Shown here one piece after another: positions 1 through 7,299 of a stretch of 7,299 nucleotides of DNA. The position numbers and the translations under genes were made by a program. Every line of letters begins with the position of its first letter. Within the stretch, counting starts at the first letter, position 1. Where the stretch lies: contig JAPOPO010000401.1 in NCBI GenBank assembly GCA_026712885.1, positions 1 through 7,299 on the forward strand. Reading direction: 5' to 3'. This stretch comes from Rhodospirillales bacterium (GTDB taxonomy: Bacteria; Pseudomonadota; Alphaproteobacteria; UBA828). The notes below the pieces were generated by a model. That model saw only the letters and a program-made list of their open reading frames with translations. It searched no databases and had not been told where the DNA came from.

Positions 1-116
1 ACGCCTGCAACCGCGATCCCAGACCGTTCCGCTGGACCAAGTCCGCCGACGATATCCTCGCCTCCATCGACCGCTTCTGCCGGAGAACACTCAACGTCCA
101 CGATAAAGTTGAATAG
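1..116 (+). CDS. IS630-family transposase, C-terminal fragment (5' part outside window)
   Basis: Only the last 37 codons lie in the window. The reading frame starting at base 3 is open and ends at the TAG at 114-116. The translated tail contains PFRWTKSADDILASIDRFC, which closely resembles the extreme C-terminus of IS630-family (Tc1/mariner-like) transposases, where a W-T-K-x-A-D-x-I-L motif and a closing R-F-C are usual. The DDE catalytic core would lie to the left of the window, so I cannot tell whether the gene is intact. The gene points toward, and is convergent with, the permease gene. A probable element terminus follows within about 25 bases. The family call rests on recalled motif similarity alone. 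Confidence 0.72.
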   Translation, partial: ACNRDPRPFRWTKSADDILASIDRFCRRTLNVHDKVE

Positions 117-138
117 AAACTTCTGAATCAGGACACTA
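117..138 (+). mobile_element. Probable terminal inverted repeat of the IS630-family element
   Basis: Just after the transposase stop the sequence reads cttctgaatcaggacactag. IS630-family elements insert at TA within CTAG-like targets and duplicate the TA, and a CTAG sits here at 136-139 (TA at 137-138). I infer that the element ends at about base 136-138. The partner repeat is outside the window, so the boundary is unconfirmed. Confidence 0.45.
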
Positions 139-163
139 GCCGGGATCTCTCACTATGGTTGCG

Positions 164-178
164 GCCGCCCTAGGCGGC
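164..178 (-). other. GC-rich hairpin across the permease stop codon
   Basis: GCCGCC at 164-169 pairs with GGCGGC at 173-178 around a three-base loop that is part of the permease stop (170-172). It could slow or end transcription, but no T-run follows on the permease strand, so it is not a standard intrinsic terminator. Confidence 0.3.
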
Positions 179-1144
179 GCGTGGACCGCGTCGGGTCACC
201 AGAAAGAGTCCGGCGAAGAGCAACGCAAGCGCACCCCAGATGTAGACGCTGTGACTCTCGGCCAGGATCAGGATGCCCCAGCCGATCCCCGCCAATGTCG
301 CGACATAGTTCTGAGTCGAGAAAAAGACCGGCCCGGCGCGCCTGACGATCTCCAAGAGCAAATAGAAGAAAGCGGCGTTGATCAGGATTGCGCCAACCTG
401 CGCCCAGTCGCTGTCGTTCATCGGGCCGGAGAAGAACCACCACTGCCCGGTGCCCGCCATGAAGGGAAAGACCATGATCGACGAGGCGAAGAGCAGCCCG
501 CTCCCCATCGTGACCGAATCGCTATCTGCCGGAGCGAGGCGTGCGGCGGCGATCGTGCCTGAGGCGTAGCTCACCGGGACCAACAAACTGAGCAGCACCC
601 AGCCGGCCATGTCGGATTCGGGCAGACTCGTCTCCGGCAGGACCACCAGCAGCACGCCGGCGAGCCCGAGGGAGATTCCGCCGATTCTGAGCCAGCGAAA
701 ACGATCCATCGCGAGCGCCAGCGCCAGGATGTAAGTGATGGTCGGGCTGAGCGTCCCGCCCAGGCTGATCACTCCGGCCGGCAGCTTGGGCGCAATGAAA
801 GCCAAGAGAACGAAGGGAAAGGCGAGCGTGAAGAAGCCGATCACGAAATAGCCCCTGATGTAGGGCCAGGTGAGGCGCGGGCGCCGGCGAAGCACACCGG
901 CAAACAGCAACAGGACGAGACCCGCGCCGAGGGTCTGCCAGAAGACGTAGGCGAAGAACGGGATACCCCCGGTGACCGCGATCTTGTTGGCCGAGAAGAT
1001 CAGCCCGAACGTGGCACCGCAGACGATGAGCAGAGCGAACGAAACCAGTCGGTGTCGAAGCGGCGGCGGCGCGGGCTCCTGCACGGTCGTCGGCTCGCCA
1101 GGCGCCATATCGCTCACCATGCCGTTGCCGAGAGACCATAGCAC
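170..1144 (-). CDS. EamA/DMT-superfamily permease (substrate unknown)
   Basis: The product is an integral inner-membrane protein of up to 324 residues with about ten hydrophobic segments, near 33-53, 62-83, 96-117, 122-145, 151-169, 180-203, 211-230, 247-267, 274-294 and 299-317. Two repeated five-helix EamA halves, a length near 300 residues and a short basic C-terminus (TRRGPRAA) fit the drug/metabolite transporter superfamily. The first half has the usual conserved stretch near the end of helix 4 (GVISLGGTLSPTITYIL). Substrates in this family include amino acids, drugs and metabolites, and the sequence does not say which applies here. The longest frame starts with a GTG at 1144. ATG codons at 1120 and 1108 are equally possible, and the last has a weak GGTGAG four bases upstream, so the true protein may be 312-324 residues. 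It lies downstream of rpoD on the same strand with a 123-base gap, which has a weak CATAAA-type -10 candidate near 1183-1188. Confidence 0.85.
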   Translation of the reverse strand: MLWSLGNGMVSDMAPGEPTTVQEPAPPPLRHRLVSFALLIVCGATFGLIFSANKIAVTGGIPFFAYVFWQTLGAGLVLLLFAGVLRRRPRLTWPYIRGYFVIGFFTLAFPFVLLAFIAPKLPAGVISLGGTLSPTITYILALALAMDRFRWLRIGGISLGLAGVLLVVLPETSLPESDMAGWVLLSLLVPVSYASGTIAAARLAPADSDSVTMGSGLLFASSIMVFPFMAGTGQWWFFSGPMNDSDWAQVGAILINAAFFYLLLEIVRRAGPVFFSTQNYVATLAGIGWGILILAESHSVYIWGALALLFAGLFLVTRRGPRAA

Positions 1145-1267
1145 GCTGCGGCGCGGCGGCCGGAGCCGTCACGGCCTGCTGATTTATGCAATTAGCTCAC
1201 AGCGTTGCACGAATTTGGAATCGGTTCGCGTAACTCTGTTTTCGCGGCGCATCTTTGGCCGCGGCCC

Positions 1268-3247
<1,980 letters not shown>

Positions 3248-3363
3248 GCGGCTCGTTCCTTTCCGGACCTCGGGATCGGGCAGGCTCCGCTCGGGCTCGC
3301 GCACGCGCTGGACCCAGCGGACGGTTCGGGGCGCACCTGCGCCTCTCGCGCCCGATTGGGGTG

Positions 3364-3391
3364 ATGTGGGGTCGGGGGCCTCCGGGTCAAG
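3364..3391 (-). promoter_or_regulatory. Candidate heat-shock (RpoH/sigma-32-type) promoter for rpoD
   Basis: Read on the - strand, CTTGACC (3391 to 3385) is followed after 13 bases by CCCCACAT (3371 to 3364). The sigma-32 consensus is CTTGAAA, 13-15 bases, CCCCATNT, so 5 of 7 and 7 of 8 positions match. The start point would be roughly 110 bases before the rpoD ATG. E. coli rpoD is known to have its own heat-shock promoter next to dnaG, which makes the placement sensible. C-runs are common in DNA this GC-rich, so a chance match is possible. Confidence 0.33.
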
Positions 3392-3408
3392 CCTCCCCTG
3401 CATTAAAC

Positions 3409-3437
3409 AGTCTGAAAAACCCGCGGCCGGGTGTCAA
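3409..3437 (-). promoter_or_regulatory. Candidate sigma-70 promoter for rpoD (strong -35, poor -10)
   Basis: A perfect TTGACA, preceded by C as in the alphaproteobacterial CTTGAC preference, lies at 3437 to 3432 on the - strand. With a 17-base spacer the -10 would be CAGACT (3414 to 3409), only 3 of 6 matches. A better -10 word, TTTAAT (3407 to 3402), is 24 bases away, which is too far. The -35 overlaps the first arm of the hairpin at 3419-3432. Confidence 0.3.
3415..3432 (-). terminator. Possible intrinsic terminator after dnaG
   Basis: On the - strand ACCCG (3432 to 3428), a four-base loop and CGGGT (3423 to 3419) form a five-base-pair GC-rich stem, and the final T of the stem begins a run of five T (3419 to 3415). 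It lies 55 bases past the dnaG stop and upstream of rpoD. The short stem suggests partial termination at most, which could lower rpoD read-through from the dnaG transcript. Confidence 0.42.
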
Positions 3438-3486
3438 GCGCGCTGCGACTGGCGGCATAGCAGTGCCGATACGGCCGTGCGTGCCG

Positions 3487-5313
3487 CTAAGCCCCGCTTG
3501 CCCTCGGCGCGACACCCAAATCCGGTAAGTCCGTCTCCGCCTTGGCGGTCTCTTGCAGACGCAAAATGCGTTCACGGGTTTGCTGCCACGTCTCTTCATC
3601 GATGTACGCACCCTCGGCTTCAGCCCTCGCCGCCTGCTCTTCGAGTCGTTGGTGCTGCCTATTCAGGGCGTCGGCGAATAATTCACGCGCGTGGTCGATG
3701 CTGGCCGGCCTATCGAGAACATGCGCGCTCTGCCCCACCAGCTCTTCGACCACGCCGTCCAGCCCCTTCCCGGCGAGTGCCGCGCGCAGGTCCGCACTCT
3801 CCGGTTCGGGCCCTGACTCGGCCCAGTCGATCAGCGCGGCCACGACAGCGGCGAAACGCGGGGTTTCCAGGTGGAGCCCGGCCAGCGCTTCGTGCTGCTC
3901 CATCGCCAGCGCAGGGAAGTTGAGCAGGATCTGAAGCAGGGCGCGCTCGCGCGGCTGCGTCGTACCCTGCCCGCCGGGGCCGAGTGCCTCACCCCGCCGC
4001 ACCGGCGACTCGGGCATCGCGGGCGATGGCGCACCGCCCTGCCGCCGCCCCTGCCACGGCAGCCGCAGACGGTGGCGAAACTCCTCCATATAGCGGAAGC
4101 CGAGATCGCTGTCGGGAATGCGCGCGACTTGGTCCTGCAGCTGCTTGTGCGCCCGCGCGCGCGCCTCCGGCGTGTCGAGCGAGCGGCCGCCCGACGCCAT
4201 TTTCCAGAGCTGGTCGGAGAAGGGAATCGCGGCGCCGACGATCTCGGCCATCGCTTGCCGACCGCGGTCGCGCACCATCGTGTCGGGGTCCTGACCTGCG
4301 GGGAGCGTCGCAAACCGCAGTGAGCGTTTCGCGCTGAGCTTGGACAGGGCCCGCTCGACGGCGCGGGCGGCGGCGCGGGCGCCTGCCTCGTCGCCGTCGA
4401 AGCAGAGCACCGGCTCCTCCGCGAGCCGCCACATCGACTCCAGCTGCTGCTCGGTGAGGGCGGTGCCGAGCGGCGCCACTGCCCGGGCGATGCCCGCCTG
4501 GTGCAGCGCGATCACGTCCATGTAGCCCTCGACCGCGATCACCCGGTTGGCCTTGCGGGCAGGGCCAGCGGCGAGGTGGTAGCCGTAGAGCAGGCTGCCC
4601 TTGGCGAAGAGCGGGGTTTCCGGCGAGTTGAGATACTTGGGCTGGCGCTCGCCCAGCGTCCGGCCGCCGAAGGCGACGACCCGCCCGCGGCGGTCGCAGA
4701 TGGGAAAGATCACCCGCCCGCGGAAACGATCGTAAGGGGACCGGTCGTCGTCAGGCGTGACGATGAGTCCGGCTTCGAGCAGCATCGCCTCGGTGATGCC
4801 GTCTTTCTCCAACGCGGTGCGGAGGGCGTTGCGGCTGTCCGGCGCAAAGCCGAGCCGGAAGTGCGCGCGCGTCGCCTCGTCCACAGCGCGCGCGTCGAGA
4901 TAGCGCCGTGCCGCCGCGCCGCGCGTGCCCTTGAGCTCGCTTTCGAACCAGGCAGCAGCGGCCTCCATCACGCCAAATAGCGAGTGCCGCTCCTTCTCCC
5001 GGACTGCGGCTTGCGGATCTCGCGCGGGGAGCGCCAGGCCCGCATCGGCCGCCAGGCGCTCCACCGCCTCGGGGAACGGCAGGCCCTCGTCCCGCATGAG
5101 GAAGCCGATGACGTCGCCGTGGGCGCCGCAGCCGAAGCAGTGGAAGAAGCCCTTCTCCTCGTTGACGGTGAAGGAGGGGGTCTTCTCTTTGTGGAAAGGG
5201 CAGAGCCCGATGAATTCGCGCCCGCGGCGCACCACCCGCACGCGCTTGCCGATCACGCCTTCCAGAGGAACGCGTGCACGGACTTCGTCCAGAAATTGCG
5301 GTGGGAACGTCAT
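3487..5313 (-). CDS. dnaG: DNA primase DnaG
   Basis: DnaG makes the short RNA primers for lagging-strand and origin replication and is recruited by the DnaB helicase. The product is 608 residues. The N-terminal CHC2 zinc domain is complete, with likely ligands C38, H41, C59 and C62 in CPFHKEKTPSF and FHCFGCGAHGD. The catalytic core includes YDRFRGRVIFPICD (194-207) and KYLNSPETPLFAKG (226-239). The TOPRIM metal site is visible as E262 (VEGYMDV), D306-G-D308 and D342-P-D344. A Gly/Pro-rich linker at about 420-456 leads to the helical C-terminal DnaB-binding domain. I chose the ATG at 5313 because MTFPPQFLDEVRAR matches the usual N-terminus; the frame extends upstream only to a TTG at 5376 with unconserved residues. 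The purine-rich GAGGGG directly abuts this ATG, which leaves almost no spacing for a normal ribosome site. The ATG also overlaps the stop of a short upstream frame (5381 to 5310). Confidence 0.97.
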   Translation of the reverse strand: MTFPPQFLDEVRARVPLEGVIGKRVRVVRRGREFIGLCPFHKEKTPSFTVNEEKGFFHCFGCGAHGDVIGFLMRDEGLPFPEAVERLAADAGLALPARDPQAAVREKERHSLFGVMEAAAAWFESELKGTRGAAARRYLDARAVDEATRAHFRLGFAPDSRNALRTALEKDGITEAMLLEAGLIVTPDDDRSPYDRFRGRVIFPICDRRGRVVAFGGRTLGERQPKYLNSPETPLFAKGSLLYGYHLAAGPARKANRVIAVEGYMDVIALHQAGIARAVAPLGTALTEQQLESMWRLAEEPVLCFDGDEAGARAAARAVERALSKLSAKRSLRFATLPAGQDPDTMVRDRGRQAMAEIVGAAIPFSDQLWKMASGGRSLDTPEARARAHKQLQDQVARIPDSDLGFRYMEEFRHRLRLPWQGRRQGGAPSPAMPESPVRRGEALGPGGQGTTQPRERALLQILLNFPALAMEQHEALAGLHLETPRFAAVVAALIDWAESGPEPESADLRAALAGKGLDGVVEELVGQSAHVLDRPASIDHARELFADALNRQHQRLEEQAARAEAEGAYIDEETWQQTRERILRLQETAKAETDLPDLGVAPRASGA

Positions 5314-5381
5314 CCCCTCACGCCCGGCTGAGTGCTCATCATGGCCCGGATCGCGCCGGTTTCCCAGCCCTTGCAACTCAT
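5310..5381 (-). CDS. Possible 23-codon leader ORF overlapping the dnaG start
   Basis: An ATG at 5381 opens a 23-residue frame beginning MSCKGWETG. Its TGA (5312 to 5310) overlaps the dnaG ATG as ATGA, the typical arrangement for translational coupling. AGGA lies ten bases upstream of its ATG, a slightly long spacing. The same frame is also open further upstream to 5516, inside the end of yqeY, and it contains an ATGATG nearer dnaG, so which start is used, if any, is uncertain. No recognisable protein family. It may be a chance open frame in GC-rich DNA. Confidence 0.25.
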   Translation of the reverse strand: MSCKGWETGAIRAMMSTQPGVRG

Positions 5382-5434
5382 ATGGGGCGGATCCTTGCCC
5401 GTCCGCTGACTTGGCGGCAGCGGGCCCCGCCGGA

Positions 5435-5893
5435 TCAGCTGGAAGCGAGAAGTTCCTTCACCAGCCCGCTCGCCTTGGCGAAGTCCATACGACCTGAATA
5501 CTTCTCCTTCAGGCACGCCATCGTCCGGCCCATGTCCTTGATCGTGCTGGCATTTAGGTCGTTCACGACGCCGCGCACGGCCGAAACCAGATCCTCGCCC
5601 TCGATCGCCGGCGGCAGGAAGGTCCGAATCACGACGATCTCCTCGGCCTCACGCTCGGCGAGGTCGATCCGCCCACCCCGTTCGTACTGCTCGATGCTCT
5701 CACGCCGCTGGCGAATCATCGTCTGCAACAGGGCCAGAATCTGGCCGTCGTCCAGCTGGCCGTTCCCCTTGCCGCGCTCGGCAATGTCGCGGTCCTTGAG
5801 CGCCGCCAGGATCAGCCTGATGGTCGCTACCCGGCAAGGCTCGCGCGCCTTCATCGCGTGCTTGAGCGCGTCCTCCAGCTGCGGTCGCAGCAT
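5435..5893 (-). CDS. yqeY: GatB/YqeY domain-containing protein
   Basis: The protein is 152 residues, soluble and helical, and resembles stand-alone YqeY proteins along its full length. Characteristic stretches are the N-terminal LEDALKHAMKAR, RLILAALKDRDIA (26-38), the central ILALLQTMIRQRRESIEQYE (52-71), EEIVVIRTFLPP (84-95) and the C-terminal tail with IKDMGRTM and MDFAKASGLVKELL. The domain is shared with the C-terminus of GatB, the tRNA-binding part of the Glu/Asp-tRNA amidotransferase. A role with tRNA is therefore likely, but the cellular function of free YqeY is not established. The ATG at 5893 is supported by AGGGGAG seven bases upstream. The gene is first in the cluster, 121 bases before dnaG on the same strand, with no convincing terminator between them, so co-transcription is likely. 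Confidence 0.93.
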   Translation of the reverse strand: MLRPQLEDALKHAMKAREPCRVATIRLILAALKDRDIAERGKGNGQLDDGQILALLQTMIRQRRESIEQYERGGRIDLAEREAEEIVVIRTFLPPAIEGEDLVSAVRGVVNDLNASTIKDMGRTMACLKEKYSGRMDFAKASGLVKELLASS

Positions 5894-5923
5894 GGGCAGT
5901 CTCCCCCTCTCGGAATGGCACGG

Positions 5924-5951
5924 ACTATAGGCACCCCGGGTTGGCGATCAA
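5924..5951 (-). promoter_or_regulatory. Candidate sigma-70 promoter of yqeY-dnaG(-rpoD)
   Basis: On the - strand TTGATC (5951 to 5946), a 16-base spacer and TATAGT (5929 to 5924) match the consensus at 4 of 6 and 5 of 6 positions. Transcription would start about 25 bases before the yqeY ATG, leaving just room for its AGGGGAG ribosome site. Confidence 0.5.
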
Positions 5952-6051
5952 CGACGATTCGCCCTTGACAAGAATCTCGTTTGCCGGCGGGACCTTCCGA
6001 CGACGGATTTGGGCACCCGGGCTGCCGTTAATTGAGAATTGGGGACTATGC

Positions 6052-6079
6052 TTGACCCCGGCAAGGCCCCGACTACACT
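6052..6079 (+). promoter_or_regulatory. Candidate sigma-70 promoter of carA
   Basis: TTGACC (6052-6057), a 16-base spacer and TACACT (6074-6079) match the consensus at 5 of 6 and 4 of 6 positions. The start point would be about 70 bases before the carA ATG. An AT-rich patch (6028-6040) lies just upstream of the -35, in the most AT-rich part of this divergent region. No known operator (ArgR, PyrR or similar) was recognised. Confidence 0.45.
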
Positions 6080-6156
6080 GCGCGCACCTTCGAGTCTGCA
6101 CGCACCATGAGTCGGACAGAGCGGCGACAGGTCGCGGCTGGTCCGCGGGAATTTCG

Positions 6157-7299
6157 ATGTCAGGGACCGGATCGCCTACCGCTACTGCGGCGCTCGCGCT
6201 CGCCGACGGAACGGTGTTTCGCGGCCGCGGCTTGGGCGCTCAGGGCGAAGCCGTCGGCGAAATTTGCTTCAACACCGCGATGAGCGGCTACCAGGAGATT
6301 CTGACCGACCCCTCCTACGCCGGGCAGATCATCACCTTCACCTTTCCCCACATCGGCAACGTCGGGACCAACGAAGACGACCTGGAGTCGGGCTCTCCGG
6401 CGGCGCTGGGGCTCGTGCTCCGCGCCGACGTTACCGAACCCTCCAACTGGCGCGCCGTACAGCACCTTGAAGGCTGGCTGGAGCGGCGCGGCCTCATCGG
6501 CATCGCCGGCGTCGATACCAGGCGGCTGACCCGGCTGCTCCGCACGGGCGGCGCGCAGGACGGCGCGCTCGTGCACACGTCCGAGCCCGAGGGCATCGAC
6601 GAGGCCGCACTCACCGCCAAGGCCCGCGCCTGGCCGGGGCTCGAAGGCATGGACCTCGCCAAGGAGGTTTGCTGCCGCCAGGCCTACGGCTGGACCGAAA
6701 CCACCTGGGATATCGAGACCGGCGCTTACGGTGCTCTCGCCAAGCCACGCCACCGTGTGGTCGCGGTCGATTATGGCGCCAAGCGGAACATCCTGCGCTC
6801 GCTCGCCGCCGCAGGCTGTGATGTCACTGTCGTGCCCGCCACGGCAGACGCAGACACGATCCTCGCCCATGATCCCGACGGGATCTTTCTCTCGAACGGG
6901 CCGGGGGATCCCGCCGCGACCGGCGAATATGCGGTGCCGGTCATCCAGTCGCTCATCGCGAGCAAGCTGCCGATCTTCGGCATCTGCCTTGGCCATCAAC
7001 TGCTTGCGCTCGCGCTCGGTGCCGAGACCAGGAAGATGCCCTTCGGTCATCGCGGCGCCAACCATCCGGTGAAGGAGCTGGCGACCGGGCGGGTCGAGAT
7101 CACCAGCCAGAACCACGGCTTCGAGGTCATGGCCGACTCGCTCCCCCGCGGCGTCACGGCCACCCATGTCTCTCTTTTCGACCGCACGCTCGAAGGCCTT
7201 GCCGTCGACGACCGGCCAATCTTCTCGGTCCAGTACCATCCAGAGGCGTCGCCCGGCCCGCAGGATGCCCAGCATCTCTTCGACCGGTTCATCGCGATG
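6157..7299 (+). CDS. carA: Carbamoyl-phosphate synthase small (glutaminase) subunit, 3' end outside window
   Basis: CarA hydrolyses glutamine and passes ammonia to CarB, which makes carbamoyl phosphate for pyrimidine and arginine synthesis in the cytoplasm. The window holds 381 codons without a stop; E. coli CarA is 382 residues, so only a short tail is missing. The N-terminal CPSase domain shows GEICFNTAMSGYQEILTDPSY (34-54) and FTFPHIGNVGTNEDDLES (61-78). The class I glutamine amidotransferase domain begins at about 200 and has VDYGAKRNILRSL, LSNGPGDP, the nucleophile C277 in GICLGHQ, the loop SQNHGFEV, and the catalytic H361 and E363 in QYHPEAS. The ATG at 6157 fits the family start, and no other ATG or GTG lies in frame just upstream. 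Its ribosome site is weak (a GGGA seven bases before). It is divergent from yqeY; carB is expected to the right but is not seen. Confidence 0.97.
   Translation, partial: MSGTGSPTATAALALADGTVFRGRGLGAQGEAVGEICFNTAMSGYQEILTDPSYAGQIITFTFPHIGNVGTNEDDLESGSPAALGLVLRADVTEPSNWRAVQHLEGWLERRGLIGIAGVDTRRLTRLLRTGGAQDGALVHTSEPEGIDEAALTAKARAWPGLEGMDLAKEVCCRQAYGWTETTWDIETGAYGALAKPRHRVVAVDYGAKRNILRSLAAAGCDVTVVPATADADTILAHDPDGIFLSNGPGDPAATGEYAVPVIQSLIASKLPIFGICLGHQLLALALGAETRKMPFGHRGANHPVKELATGRVEITSQNHGFEVMADSLPRGVTATHVSLFDRTLEGLAVDDRPIFSVQYHPEASPGPQDAQHLFDRFIAM

Noticed and set aside
1165..1175. Small inverted repeat GCCGTcACGGC upstream of the permease, as an operator
   Set aside because: Only five bases per arm in GC-rich DNA; chance is likely and no regulator gene is adjacent.
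1257..1266. Ten-base palindrome ggccgcggcc beside the rpoD stop as a terminator
   Set aside because: It has no loop and no T-run on the rpoD strand, so it is not a credible intrinsic terminator.
3248..3403. A longer RpoD with about 52 extra N-terminal residues
   Set aside because: The extra residues are Pro/Arg/Gly-rich and unlike any sigma factor N-terminus. The ATG at 3247 has a good ribosome site and the expected MATK start.
5965..5970. Perfect TTGACA on the + strand as a carA -35 element
   Set aside because: No acceptable -10 lies 16-18 bases downstream (CGGGAC or GGGACC), and the pair at 6052-6079 fits better.
6160..7275. A 371-codon open frame on the - strand opposite carA
   Set aside because: carA is unmistakable on the + strand with all catalytic residues, so this frame is a composition shadow.

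Overview
The window is a GC-rich, chromosomal stretch that reads as an alphaproteobacterium. The evidence is the gene order yqeY-dnaG-rpoD next to a divergent carA, an RpoD that begins MATKPVK and carries a long non-conserved insert, and a DnaG that begins MTFPPQFLDEVRAR. I cannot name the genus. Most of the region is housekeeping.

Layout from left to right. Bases 1-116 hold the last residues of an IS630-family transposase on the + strand. Its probable terminal inverted repeat ends at a CTAG around 136-139. A ten-helix EamA/DMT-type permease gene follows on the - strand (172 down to 170 is its stop). Next is a - strand cluster, given here in transcription order from right to left: yqeY (GatB/YqeY domain), dnaG (primase) and rpoD (principal sigma factor). 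This is the alphaproteobacterial version of the macromolecular synthesis operon, with yqeY where E. coli has rpsU. A 263-base divergent intergenic region separates yqeY from carA on the + strand. carA is the glutaminase subunit of carbamoyl-phosphate synthase and runs off the right edge.

How it works together. DnaG makes replication primers and RpoD directs housekeeping transcription, so the cluster links initiation of replication and of transcription. YqeY is probably tRNA-associated. CarA starts pyrimidine and arginine synthesis. The divergent region carries plausible sigma-70 promoters for yqeY and carA. The dnaG-rpoD gap holds a possible intrinsic terminator and a possible heat-shock-type (RpoH) promoter, which would let rpoD be expressed apart from dnaG.

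I see no CRISPR array, tRNA, rRNA, defence system or clearly new multi-gene system. The points most worth a second look are all regulatory: a short ORF coupled to dnaG by an ATGA overlap, and the dnaG-rpoD junction.
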